Notes: generated by a model from the sequence alone, not told the origin. Positions 54,001 to 62,639 are shown, counted from the stretch's first letter. The stretch is 64,000 nucleotides of DNA from Antedon mediterranea (GCF_964355755.1 NC_092671.1:33065304-33129303); one strand, 5' to 3'. Made by a program: numbers and translations.

Positions 54001-57000
54001 TTTATGTGTTATAATTGCTATTTTGTATAATGTTTTTCAGTTACAATAGTTGTGATCAGTCGCCTTGTGTATAGGAAAGGGATGGACCTATTGGCAGGTT
54101 TAATGCCTATTATTTGTCAACGACACCCTGATGTTGATTTCCTAATAGGTATGTGATTATATTTTCATTTTCATAAACATTCAGATGAAAATAGAAGCAG
54201 CGGATTAATTTAACAAAAGATTACATTAGAAAGATAGGCGTGTTATAAAACAAATAATGAATGTTTTATATGTGTTTAATGTTTTCATTCGTTGAAAGTT
54301 GGTTCTATATATCCAGACTTCCACCATTTTTAATTTTTGTAGGTGGTGGTGGTCCAAAGGGTCTGGACTTAGAAGAGGTCAGAGAAGAGCATCAACTGCA
54401 TGACAGAATCACATTACTTGGACCAGTCGACCATGATAATGTAAAAAATGTAAGACTATTTTAATTTAACTTTTGTATTTCAAAGTTGCATATTCACCTC
54501 TGAGTAATGAATGATTACTATTGCAGCTAGAGAAATACTTTTTGAACATGTTTATCCATGAAAAAAATACGTTGTTCATTTCTTATTACATGGGGATAAA
54601 TTGAGCTTGTGTTTAAATATTTATAAATTCCTCTGGGATTTTTCCATGTCAGTTTTAGTTGTTTACCACATGCCAAGTAGAGTGAGTGATAAAGGGCAAA
54701 ACCAAAAATGTGTTTCAGAATGTACTTTTTTTTTTCGTTGTCAAATCGAGCCTTAAAGCTCTGTTATCACTACCACATTTGGGCTTATCACTACTGTATA
54801 TGGGCACATCACACTTGTCAAACTTGTGTAATAGTGTGGACAGAGCTTAATGACAATAAAAGCTGGCTATAATTGAAATAACAGTAGGCCAACTTTATTA
54901 GTAGTTATTTTTGTTTTAATTGTTTTGTTTCGTCACTCACATTCTATTAATTATTGGCTGCTTTTTGTGTTAGGTTTTACTTTACATATATTTCTTAATT
55001 CTATGCTATTTTAGAATAATTAAGTTGTAGTACTTATAGGGTAAGTCATTGCTTAGTAGCATGGGCAAGCCCATGATTGATCAGCTATCTATTAGCTGTA
55101 TAGATACGTAGTAATCTATGTCGGGTTGTTCACGTCAGAAACATTGGAAATACAGGCAACAATGTGCAACCTCAATTAATCTTAATTGCTGGGCTTTCAC
55201 TTATCATCTTTAACAACTATTTAGGTTTACTAAAGTTGCCCTGCATTTTTAGGATAAATGTGAACAATAGATCAATGTATGTTTTCTATATATATAGTCA
55301 ATATCAATTATAGAAACAAATAGACAGAATCACTATAGGTGATCCACAGATCAGCTAATAACCAGCAAACCATTAGGTATTTGATGGTGAAATGCTTGAT
55401 GAATGATTGTTTAATATGTGTTAAAAACAACTATACAGTCTGTTTCTTCAAGATTTCCTCAAATTATAATGTAAAAGCTCTGTCTACACTATCAAACTTT
55501 ATGTGGCAACAAAAAACGTGATGTGCATCACCGTATTTTTGTAAAACTAGTTTGTGTAAAAAATGTTTTGGTATATAGTATTGAAAATACATTGTATTAG
55601 AGATGCTTTGTTTATTCAACCTTAATCTCAGAGAATAATGAGGAGAATATTGTACAAATATCAAATTATAGAGGGCTCCCTACATCAACAAACATTTTCC
55701 TTGGCATTCATAACTTAAAGTTCATATAAGACGGAAAATATTTTCAATTTCAGTACATACATCACTAGATGATATCCGCTGTATTAGTAAATGGCTTAAT
55801 TATTGTTTAAATCAACTTTTTTAAACAAAAATACTCGAGGTGATACAAGAAATAAATCAAACAATTCTTTCTCAATTGAAAAAAAAGATTGCAGTGCCCA
55901 CCCAAAAAATGATAATGTAGGTAGCCAATCAAATGTAAATTTGTGTTTAGGCTATTTATTCAAATGGCCAATGAAAAGGCCAATGAAATTAAATTTTATT
56001 TTAACCATTTATTCAAATGACCATTTAAAGCTCAGTATATTTAAACCATTTATTCCAATGGCCAATGAAAGCTGAATGTATATACTATATTTATTCAAAT
56101 GGCTAATCAAACAAGATTATAGTTAAACTATTTATTTTCTTGGCCAATCAAAGCTAGTGTCTTAAACCATTTAGTCAAATGACCAATCAAAGCTAAGTGT
56201 ATTTAAACCATTTATTCAAATGACCAATCAAAGCTGAGTGTATTTAAACTATTTATTCAAATGACCAATCAAAAGCTAAGTGTATTTAAACTATTTATTC
56301 AAATGACCAATCAAAGCTGAGTGTATTTCAATTATTTATTCAAATGACCAATCAAAGCCAATTATATATTAAACCATTTATTCAAATGACCAATCAACGC
56401 TTACAAATTCAAATTGCAGGTTCTGAACCAAGGTGACATCTTTGTTAATTCGTCATTGACAGAAGCTTTCTGCATCGCCATCGTTGAGGCTGCGTGTTGC
56501 GGGTAAGCTTAATTTATGAAAGCTGGGCATCACTATGCGACAACGTTTTCTGGTATTATTTTTTTTCCTCTCAAAATTTCCATTGATGAAAATTAATAAA
56601 TGTTTCAATTTAAATTTTAAAAAATAATACTTTATTGAAACAATCAACATTAGTACATATACAAAAAATATAAACGCAGATATCATCTTCGACATCCAAT
56701 TAACGATAAAAGCAGCATGTTTTGTTTTAATCACCAAACCTTTGAATGATTTATTGAAATCATTTTGTAAAAAAAAGGAATAATGTAGCCACAGTACTGT
56801 TGGTAAGGTTTCAAATGTCCACTTTGATAACTCAGTGGCTTGAACAGAGATTGTTCCCTTCTCTTGTGAAAATTGGACCACTTTATTTCTTGTGGCTACA
56901 TCACTGTATTTCTTGTGGCTACATCACTGTATTTCTCGTGGCTACATCACTGTATTTCTCGTGGCTACATCACAGTATTTCTCGTGGCTACATCACTGTA

Positions 57001-59518
57001 TTTCTTGTGGCTACATCACTGTATTTCTCGTGGCTACATCACTGTATTTCTCGTGGCTACATCACTGTATTTCTTGTGGCTACATCACTGTATTTCTTGT
57101 GGCTACATCACTGTATTTCTTGTGGCTACATCACTGTATTTCTTGTGGCTACATCACTGTATTTCTTGTGGCTACATCACTGTATTTCTTGTGGCTACAT
57201 CACTGTATTTCTTGTGGCTACATCACTGTATTTCTTGTGGCTACATCACTGTATTTCTCGTGGCTACATCACTGTATTTCTTGTGGCTACATCACTGTAT
57301 TTCTCGTGGCTATATCACTGTATTTCTTGTGGCTACATCACTGTATTTCTTGTGGCTACATCACTGTATTTCTTGTGGCTACATCACTGTATTTCTTGTG
57401 GCTACATCACTGTATTTCTTGTGGCTACATCACTGTATTTCTCGTGGCAACATCACTGTATTTCTCGTGGCTACATCACTGTATTTCTTGTGGCAACATC
57501 ACTGTATTTCTTGTGGCTACATCACTGTATTTCTTGTGGCAACATCACTGTATTTCTTGTGGCTACATCACTGTATTTCTTGTGGCTACATCACTGTATT
57601 TCTTGTGGCAACATCACTGTATTTCTCGTGGCTATATCACTGTATTTCTTGTGGCTACATCACTGTATTTCTTGTGGCTACATCACTGTATTTCTCGTGG
57701 CTACATCACTGTATTTCTCGTGGCTACATCACTGTAATGATAATCTTTTTATTCATTCAATCATTCTTTCCTCTTTATTTTGGGCTTCATATCCATAGAA
57801 TAAACAGTATATGATAAACAAAAGGTACTAAACAATCTAGTTTACCTTTAGATTGACTTAACTTTCTGAAATACACTTTCATAAACATTCATTATTTGTA
57901 TACTATTCAAAATATAATTGAAACATCACATTCAACAGATAAAAACGAAAAATAAGTTCATATCACTTATCAATTTCATATCTTCTTATTCTTTCGTATT
58001 TATATATATATATTATTTATTTTCGGAATTCAATAAATACCAGGAAATACAGATGACATAAATAATAATATTTTACAGATTACAAGTTGTGAGCACAAGG
58101 GTCGGTGGAGTTCCAGAAGTACTTCCTCCTGACCTCATTACATTGGCAGATCCCAGTGTCAACTGTAAGTATTAGTACCATACCTTATTTGGACATTTAT
58201 TATAGACTAGTATTTCTTCAAACTTTTATGACTTTTTATGTTTCTTTCTCAGGACATGTTTTTTCCTCAGAATTTTAAAGCAGAACTCATAAATAGTGCA
58301 TGAAATTTATTAGGCTGTGTAAGCATGGACATACATCAAACGGTTTTCTGCAAGCTTCACATTAGTTTGTCAATGGTTTTTTGAAAGCAATTTCTTTGGC
58401 TTTACATTTAGTGGACCAGTTTAAACGCCATTGATCAGCATTGTTTTTTTTTTCTTTAGTAAGAACAATTATTGGAGTATTTAGATTCCTTGATGTGGTA
58501 ATTAGTGATAATAATTTATGCCTTAATATGGGGAAAAAATAATAGTATCAGGGAGGAAAACGGATAGCCCTTTTATTTCATCTAGGTTAACTTTGAAGAA
58601 TGCTGCTCGGTGTGCACCCTGGTGTACACTCCATAGTTTTGCAATAGTGTTGTGCAATAGGTTAATTAAGACCCAAAAAGCAGGGTTGTGTTTAAGAAAG
58701 CTAGGATGTGAATAATCTTTATATTAGTAACTTAGCTGTTCTTCTTAATATTCTTTTTATTCTATTTTAAATGTATAAAGATTGAATGAATTAGTTAATT
58801 ATTACAATGTTGATTCCCGTTTGGTTTAGCATTGGTAACCTCATTAGAAGAAGCCATTCAAAGGAAGAGACGAGGCCAAGTTCTCGACCCTTTTGCTGTT
58901 CATAATAGAGTAAAAAAGTTCTACACATGGCCCAACGTCGCTATGAGGACTGAAAAGGTATGCTTCTTATTTAAGGGTCTCAAGTTTATTCAATGTGATC
59001 CTATTCCTATTACAGAAGCCTTCACCACCATCTCACTCTATCATAGCATTTTCTCATTGAAAAATTTTAATACAAAAACATTCATATGAATAAACCTTCA
59101 TTCTAATCCTAGTTAATTATATTGCAATCTTATAACATACTCACTGCTGCCCTCTATAAAATTGTTGTTTAAAACTTTTTCTTTGACTGTAGAGGGTAGC
59201 AGACCAGTTTTATTTTCTCTGTAGCTTGAATATAGCCAATTTTTATTTGTTATCTGAATTCGACTATTAATGTGTAATTGTTTTCTTATTATTTTGGTCT
59301 AGATATATAATCAGATTTCTGAAGAACCAAGTTTCACCCTCTCGGAACGAATTGAGCGCTATGGTTCCAGCAACACCCTATTTCTTGTATTTTTTTCAGC
59401 AGTGGCCATTCTTAATCATATACTGTATCGTCTACTAGAGCGAATTTTTCCAAGAAAAGTAAGAATAAAATGTTTTTTAAAGCAATATAAATACCCTTTT
59501 CACATCTACAAAAAGTAA
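40302..59518 (+). CDS. PIGA: PIGA, catalytic subunit of GPI-GlcNAc transferase (12 coding exons)
   Basis: Join 40302-40336, 45965-46055, 46891-46956, 48130-48252, 51937-52112, 52483-52598, 54041-54148, 54343-54449, 56420-56502, 58079-58164, 58830-58957, 59303-59518. All phases match and the product is 444 residues (human about 484). It belongs to glycosyltransferase family 4 and moves GlcNAc from UDP-GlcNAc to phosphatidylinositol on the cytosolic face of the ER. Visible landmarks are [19 protein letters not shown] (residues 10-28), [19 protein letters not shown] (exon 5), the [13 protein letters not shown] segment (exon 7), GGGGPKG (exon 8) and the GT4 E-x7-E motif in [11 protein letters not shown] (Glu289, Glu297). 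One hydrophobic segment at about 398-415 is the expected C-terminal membrane anchor. The last exon may alternatively splice at 59458. Confidence 0.96.
40512..41415. mobile_element. 904-bp inverted-repeat DNA element in PIGA intron 1
   Basis: Left end GAGGCATGGCATCACAAAA and right end TTTTGTGATGCCAGGCCTC are about 24-bp imperfect inverted repeats, flanked by ATTT (40508-40511 and 41416-41419). There is no transposase frame. The interior includes two CCAAT boxes (AGCCAATCA near 40979 and 41010) and a TGACGTCA at 41102. Confidence 0.7.
41930..42165 (-). mobile_element. tRNA-derived SINE, copy with conserved core (minus strand)
   Basis: The head has GTGGTCAAGCAGTTAAGACA (A-box region) and GGGTTCAAGGC (B box). 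The body has GTCTTCTCAGATAAGGACTA and GTAGGTCCAGTGTA, shared with the SINE at 49650 and similar to the core at 45011. This core resembles a deeply conserved invertebrate SINE domain (Nin-type, from memory; name not verified). Confidence 0.75.
42350..42572. repeat. 16-bp tandem repeat, about 14 copies
   Basis: Units of AGTCCAGTAGCGCCAA, with AGTGCAG variants, in a nearly indel-free run. Minus-strand open frames of 94 and 100 aa come from the repeat, not from a gene. Each unit keeps one CpG (AGCGCC). Confidence 0.92.
44416..44454. repeat. GATA-type microsatellite
   Basis: Short run of ATAGATAGATAGGTAGATAG type repeats. Confidence 0.85.
44860..45190 (+). mobile_element. Chimeric 5S-rRNA/tRNA-headed SINE
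   Basis: The segment GAATGGGTGACCGTCTGGGA followed by GGGTGCTGTA (about 44880-44920) matches the 3' half of 5S rRNA, including its C-box region. It is followed by a tRNA-like part with GTGGTGTAGTGATAA (A box) and GGCATGGTTCGAGCAT (B box). The body CGTCCTTAAGATGAGATG...GGTCCCATGTAC...GCACGTTAAAGAACTT is the same type of core as in the SINEs at 41930 and 49650. Chimeric 5S-tRNA heads are known from DeuSINEs. Confidence 0.75.
45341..45476. mobile_element. hAT-like miniature element in PIGA intron 1, copy a
   Basis: Begins CAGTGGCGTAACACACAGGG and ends CACTG. The interior GGTTTAGCACTCCAAAGGGG is shared with 45730-45868. The target duplication is not convincing. Confidence 0.5.
45730..45868. mobile_element. 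hAT-like miniature element in PIGA intron 1, copy b
   Basis: Begins ATTGGTGTAACACAGGG and ends CTGTTACCCCACTG. The interior TTTAGCACTCCTAAAGGGCC and CTGGGTGGTTACATT match copy a. Confidence 0.55.
45965..46055 (+). CDS. PIGA: PIGA coding exon 2
   Basis: Borders TTTTTAG and GTAAGT. It encodes [16 protein letters not shown] and [12 protein letters not shown], the conserved N-terminal donor-binding loop region of the PIGA family. Confidence 0.95.
46891..46956 (+). CDS. PIGA: PIGA coding exon 3
   Basis: Borders TTTTACAG and GTATTC. It encodes [20 protein letters not shown] then LK, matching the VIIVTHAY-NRKGIRYLTSGLK segment of PIGA. Phase 0 at both ends. Confidence 0.93.
48130..48252 (+). CDS. 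PIGA: PIGA coding exon 4
   Basis: Borders TTTTTAG and GTAAGA, 41 codons, phase 0. [19 protein letters not shown] and IVHGHS align with the human exon (VYYLP...NQ...TLF...IIHSHS). A Tigger-like miniature element starts only 22 nt after the donor. Confidence 0.93.
48274..48367. mobile_element. Tigger/pogo-like miniature element, copy 4, in PIGA intron 4
   Basis: GTCAACTCTCCTAAAACCAAACAC...GGGCTGGCCC...GTCTGGTATTGGGAACGTA. Decayed relative to the copy at 26172. It lies just after exon 4. Confidence 0.65.
48668..48694. repeat. Poly-T tract
   Basis: An uninterrupted run of about 25 T in PIGA intron 4. Confidence 0.9.
49650..49870 (+). mobile_element. tRNA-derived SINE with conserved core (plus strand)
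   Basis: The head has GTCAAATGGTTAAGGCAGGG (A-box region) and GGGTTCGAAGCC (B box). The body has GGTGGTGGAATAAGTCTTCT, CGGATAAGGACTATAAACCA, GGTCCAATGTAC and TGCACTTTAAAGAACCCA. It matches the minus-strand SINE at 41930 and the core of the 44860 element. Confidence 0.78.
50288..51551. mobile_element. 1.26-kb foldback element with internal tandem units in PIGA intron 4
   Basis: The outer ends GTCCTGTTTCTGCT and its inverse (to 51551) and long flanking arms (50390-50520 against 51370-51500) are inverted copies. Inside, units of 141-160 bp begin TGTTGACACTT at 50458, 50599, 50759 and 50919. They then switch orientation near 51040 and continue inverted to 51420. Each unit has AAAATGGCGGCCATTTTT-like palindromes. 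All open frames across it are repeat-derived; no transposase. Confidence 0.85.
51937..52112 (+). CDS. PIGA: PIGA coding exon 5
   Basis: Borders TTTGAAG and GTACAG. It encodes [20 protein letters not shown] then [15 protein letters not shown], nearly identical to vertebrate PIGA. It ends in phase 2. The donor context GTACAGTAA overlaps the end of a miniature element (see findings). Confidence 0.96.
52116..52190. mobile_element. End of a TA-flanked miniature element at the exon 5 donor
   Basis: TA-CAGTAAAACCCTACCATAGG followed by GGGGACACCCCTCTTAAAGG resembles the inverted right end of the element at 4.7-5.1 kb. Only one end is recognisable. Confidence 0.55.
52483..52598 (+). CDS. PIGA: PIGA coding exon 6
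   Basis: Borders TTTTCAG and GTAATA. It encodes [20 protein letters not shown] then [11 protein letters not shown], matching the KENTVLRAALNP...VIPNAVD...FTPDP block of PIGA. Phase 2 in, phase 1 out. Confidence 0.95.
54041..54148 (+). CDS. PIGA: PIGA coding exon 7
   Basis: Borders TTTTTCAG and GTATGT. It encodes [20 protein letters not shown] and ends with DVDFLIG, the start of the C-terminal GT4 Rossmann domain with the conserved SRLVYRKG substrate-binding motif. Confidence 0.96.
54343..54449 (+). CDS. PIGA: PIGA coding exon 8
   Basis: Borders TTTTTGTAG and GTAAGA. It encodes [20 protein letters not shown] then [15 protein letters not shown]. The GGxGPK and LEEVRExxxLHDR segments match the family. 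Confidence 0.96.
54753..54850. mobile_element. Miniature element, AGCTCTGT family, copy 2, TTAA ends
   Basis: TTAA-AGCTCTGTTATCACTACC at left and TAGTGTGGACAGAGC-TTAA at right, 98 bp. It belongs to the same family as 9813 and 55472. Confidence 0.8.
55472..55540. mobile_element. Miniature element, AGCTCTGT family, partial copy 3
   Basis: AAAGCTCTGTCTACACTATC and AAACTTTATGTGGCAACAAA match the left half of copy 1. No right end was seen. Confidence 0.65.
55921..56400. repeat. 41-bp tandem repeat with CCAAT boxes, in PIGA intron 8
   Basis: Units follow the pattern AAACCATTTATTCAAATGACC-AATCAAAGCTGAGTGTATTT and are more regular towards the right. Eleven CCAAT motifs occur. The last six, in GACCAATCAA, start at 56181, 56222, 56263, 56305, 56346 and 56388. 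The array ends about 20 bp before exon 9. Confidence 0.92.
56420..56502 (+). CDS. PIGA: PIGA coding exon 9, E-x7-E motif
   Basis: Borders AATTGCAG and GTAAGC. It encodes [20 protein letters not shown] then IVEAACC. The two Glu of [10 protein letters not shown] are the GT4 E-x7-E pair. A tandem CCAAT-box array ends about 20 nt before the acceptor. Confidence 0.96.
56886..57736. repeat. 37-copy, 23-bp satellite in PIGA intron 9
   Basis: Units of TTTCTTGTGGCTACATCACTGTA repeat exactly 37 times in 851 bp without any indel. In 12 units the TTGTGG is TCGTGG. Four units have CAACATC in place of CTACATC, two have TATATC and one has CACAGTA. The unit has no stop in any plus-strand frame, so all three frames stay open (332, 313 and 281 aa); these are not genes. 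Confidence 0.97.
58079..58164 (+). CDS. PIGA: PIGA coding exon 10
   Basis: Borders TTTTACAG and GTAAGT. It encodes [20 protein letters not shown] then TLADPSVN. The STRVGG(I/V)PEVLP block is a family hallmark. Confidence 0.96.
58830..58957 (+). CDS. PIGA: PIGA coding exon 11
   Basis: Borders TGGTTTAG and GTATGC. It encodes [20 protein letters not shown] and then [15 protein letters not shown], matching the VKTFYTWRNVAERTEK segment. Confidence 0.94.
59303..59518 (+). CDS. PIGA: PIGA terminal coding exon (membrane anchor)
   Basis: The acceptor is TTGGTCTAG. It encodes IYNQISEEP, an amphipathic stretch, the hydrophobic [18 protein letters not shown] and a basic tail to a TAA at 59516-59518. 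A usable donor (AAAAGTAAGA) at 59459 leaves open a shorter coding exon spliced further on, so the last 20 residues are less certain than the rest. Confidence 0.82.
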   Translation: MYNQISEEPSFTLSERIERYGSSNTLFLVFFSAVAILNHILYRLLERIFPRKVRIKCFLKQYKYPFHIYKK

Positions 59519-59631
59519 CAACTTGTAACCAAGTTTGCAGGGTGAAGGGGAGAAAATTTTACAAGGGCCTCCTTGAGAAAAACACACCAGCGAGAGGCCT
59601 GTTTTTTTTGTTCCAAAATGTTACTGTGCAT

Positions 59632-61308
59632 TTATTTATTTATTATTTATTCTTTCTTTTGACTGGATTGCATTCTCAGTAACGCAGTACTGCTTTCCAA
59701 AATGTTCCAGTTATAAGTTTAAAAGTAAATGAAAATTATAACATAAATACACAGTAGGCCTAATTTAAAAGATATATACAGAACAGTTAAAAACAAATAA
59801 AATATAACAAATAAAATATAACAAAAATGTAGGATCACTTGGATGACATAAGAGTTGCTATATTTTTGAGTTTATAAATATGTTTCCCAGTTACTTTCGT
59901 TCTAGTTTCAGTTGGTAAAAGATTCCATTCTTTTGTTGCTCTGTATTTGAAGGTTCTTTTACCTTGAGCATTTTTCCAATTTGGTGTAATTAATGTTTTA
60001 CAACTTTGGCTACGGGTGCATTTGGGGTGGGAGGGAGTCATTAAACTTAAACATTGAGGATAAATATGATGGTGAATGGCCATTAATGCATTTGAAAGTT
60101 GTAAGTAGTAGATGTTCCCTCCATCTTTCATTTAGTGTAACCCAATTAAGTGTTTTAAAAATATCGTTTATCGGTGTATATATATCTGCGGATAACAGAA
60201 CTCTACCTAATCTATTGAATAATATTTGAAGTGTATTTAAAGTTTCTTTTGTACAATTAGTCCATACAGCACTACAATAGTCAAACAATGGCATTACAAG
60301 AGAATTTGCCAGCATAATAGTTGTATGAGATGGCAAGTAGTATTTCACACGCCGTATTACCCCTATTCGTTTAGAAACTTTTGATGATACACTATTTATT
60401 TGATCCTTCCATGTAAATTTAGGATCAAATATAACACCTAAATACTTAAATGATTCCACTCTTTCAATGGTAGTTCCATTATCATCAAGTGAAATATTTT
60501 GGAAGTTATTTAATAAGTGACTAGTACCAAATACCATAAGTTTAGTTTTTTTAACATTCAAAGTCAATCTGTTGTTATCTAACCATTTTGATATTTTACA
60601 AAAATTTGAGTTTAGATTGTTTTGCAGAGTTATAGGATTTGAGGATCTACATAATAGAGTGGTATCATCAGCGTACATAACACATTGACAATCAACAGCA
60701 TCAGGAAGAGAATTTACATATATAATAAATAACAAAGGACCTAAAATAGAGCCCTGTGGAATTCCAATGTCAATTTCTCTTAAATCAGAAATTGAACTAT
60801 TTACATTTACAACTTGTGATCTATAACTTAGATATGAAGTAAACCAATTTAGGGCATCATTACATATACCAATTTCCTTAAGTTTAGCAATAAGTAACTT
60901 GTGATTAACAGTATCAAAAGCTTTTTTTAAATCTAAAAATATTGCAGCAGTTACATTACCATCATTATAATTATTTAGAATATAGTCAGATACATCTAAA
61001 AGTGTTGTTTTTGTGGAACGTTTCTTTCTAAAACCAGATTGTGATGGGTTTAAAATATTATTATTTGTTAAAAACTTATATACTTGATCGTGTACAGCAC
61101 GTTCAATAATCTTAGATACAATTGGTAAGACAGAAATTGGGCGGTAATTATTTACATCAGATTTGTCACCTTTAAAAATAGGGGTAACCTTTGCAATTTT
61201 CCAATCAGATGGAAAAGTTGACGTGAACAAAGAACAATTACATATATATGTGAGAGTTTCAGATACAACAGGAGCAGCTAACTTTAATAATTTACAATTT
61301 ATACATCA
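59632..61308 (-). mobile_element. Non-LTR retrotransposon (LINE), reverse-transcriptase part, broken
   Basis: A 406-codon frame (61230-60010) and its upstream extension carry a reverse transcriptase. Landmarks are DWKIAKVTPIFKGD, NYRPISVLP, FLDLKKAFD (motif A), GIPQGSILGPLLF and YADD (residues 186-189). A frameshift near 60010-60030 moves the C-terminus to another frame ending at 59835. A one-base loss near 61296 breaks the upstream end, and a (TTTA)n-type tail lies at 59632-59652. The motif style fits the Jockey/CR1/L2 group; the clade is not resolved. It is inactive as it stands. It lies just downstream of the PIGA stop, antisense to PIGA. Confidence 0.9.
60010..61230 (-). pseudogene. Reverse transcriptase frame of the LINE, damaged
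   Basis: The longest open part of the LINE ORF2-like coding region. The ATG is internal; homologous coding sequence continues upstream to about 61308 after a one-base loss and resumes at 61780. Fingers/palm motifs are intact, but the thumb and C-terminus are split by a frameshift, with residues from CTRSQSCKTL onward in the frame that ends at 59835. No endonuclease domain is visible in the window. Confidence 0.85.
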
Positions 61309-61367
61309 AGACCAACACTTCACATTTCGTTGGATATTTTTAAGAAAATTTATGATACTACATTATT

Positions 61368-61412
61368 GCAAAGGTTACCCCTATTTTTAAAGGTGACAAA
61401 TCTGATGTAAAA
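61368..61412 (+). repeat. Inverted LINE fragment 1
   Basis: Encodes AKVTPIFKGDKSDV on the plus strand, the inverse duplicate of 61156-61200 in the minus-strand LINE. Confidence 0.85.
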
Positions 61413-61582
61413 AATTCCTCCGTGTATTTTCTATGCAGTAACCACTTTGATGCAAATAGATTATTACATACCGAAATGAATTATAATTTTTTACTATGAT
61501 GACATCTTTAAAATGTATACAAATGATGCACTGTCAAACTACATACTTTTAACTTTAATATATGAATTTTTGAAGGAAGAAA
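61413..61582 (-). repeat. Inverted copy of the start of the right-end repeat X
   Basis: Reverse complement of 63365-63535 with few differences. The shared landmarks are the GGAGGAATTTTT and CTTCCTTC ends. Confidence 0.88.
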
Positions 61583-61597
61583 GAAGGAAAGAAATAA

Positions 61598-61716
61598 AGA
61601 TTTTGACAGAATCAAGAGGTTATATGCATATCATGCATATAACCTAATAAATAAATAAATAAAGATTTTGACAGAATCAAGAGGTTATATGCATATCATG
61701 CATATAACCTAATAAT
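61598..61716. repeat. Duplicated palindrome unit
   Basis: ATTTTGACAGAATCAAG then AGGTTATATGCAT-ATC-ATGCATATAACCT occurs twice, near 61604-61646 and 61668-61711. The 13-bp arms are perfect with a 3-nt loop. An inverse copy lies at 62495-62555. Confidence 0.92.
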
Positions 61717-61980
61717 GAACAAACTACAAGTGATAAAGACACTGCAAACCAATTTAATAAACACTTTTCTTCAATAAGGCCTTATTGTTAGAAATGTTAT
61801 TAATTTCATTAAAAACATATTCTGGTGTAATTATATCAAATTTAAAAGTATTCTGATTTACAGCTGCATTATTTATGTTATTATGGTTAGTAGGAGATAT
61901 AGTAAGTTTTTCAGAAAGTGATTTACCAATTGAAGAAAAGTGGTTTGCAGTGTCTTTATCACTTGTAGTTTGTTCATTAT
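61716..61980 (-). mobile_element. Upstream LINE fragment with inverted duplicate
   Basis: 61980-61780 on the minus strand encodes DKDTANHFSSIGKSL and, after a gap, FEINNISNNKA-like residues just upstream of the RT core. 61716-61779 on the plus strand encodes DKDTANQFNKHFSSI, the same start in opposite orientation. The break at NKA and the restart at GLDG near 61308 mean the LINE was split by about 470 bp. Confidence 0.8.
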
Positions 61981-62490
61981 TAGGTTATATGCATTTCGGT
62001 ATGTAATAATCTATTTGCATCAAAGTGGTTACTGCATAGAAAATACACGGAGGAATTTTTCTACAACTTTTAGTGAGTTGTGTATGGCTCGATGGTCTGT
62101 GCTCGTGTCTATGGCATTCAAGGTACCGAGATCGAGTCTCACCTTGGGAAACGAAATAAGATTTTTTTTTTATTATCCGTATCATTTGTTCAAATTTATT
62201 TCTTAGTGTATAGATTATACACATGATTTATAATGAAATCTAGATAAAAATTAACTTATGTCTTTATTATTATGTAACAACAAATGTGGTTTATGACATT
62301 ATACGCATATGGATCTTTGATCGGATTGTGATACCGGCTATGGTGTTCGCGTTAGCAAGGTCCTATCATATATTATAAATAATTAAAGATTCTGAGAAAA
62401 TCAATCAATCAATATATCTTTTAAAAATCAATTATCTTTATTTAAATCAATGCATATAACCTATAATTCGTCATAGTGACGAATTAAATC
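61981..62490 (+). mobile_element. Non-autonomous repeat X, copy 1
   Basis: Nearly identical to 63470-63978 except for a 10-bp indel near 62360. It contains a weak tRNA-like block (TGGCTCGATGGTCTG and GAGATCGAGTCTC at 62087-62140) and a perfect palindrome AATTCGTCA-TAG-TGACGAATT near its end. It may be a SINE or other non-autonomous element; no coding capacity. Confidence 0.8.
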
Positions 62491-62494
62491 TAGT

Positions 62495-62572
62495 TAGGTT
62501 ATATGCATGATATGCATATAACCTCTTGATTCTGTCAGAATCTTTATTTATTTCTTTATTTATTCTTTCCTT
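62495..62572. repeat. Inverse copy of the AGGTTATATGCAT palindrome unit
   Basis: AGGTTATATGCAT-GAT-ATGCATATAACCT followed by CTTGATTCTGTCAGAATC, the reverse complement of the unit at 61598-61646. Confidence 0.9.
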
Positions 62573-62639
62573 AGCACTATTTTGTCCGTGAATTATCTTG
62601 ATATCAGTTTCATCTATCTAAGTCAATTTTTCAGAGTAT

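Noticed and set aside
56800-57814. Three overlapping plus-strand open frames of 281-332 aa with hydrophobic periodic sequence
   Set aside because: All come from the stop-free 23-bp satellite inside a PIGA intron; peptides repeat every 23 residues and there is no independent gene evidence.
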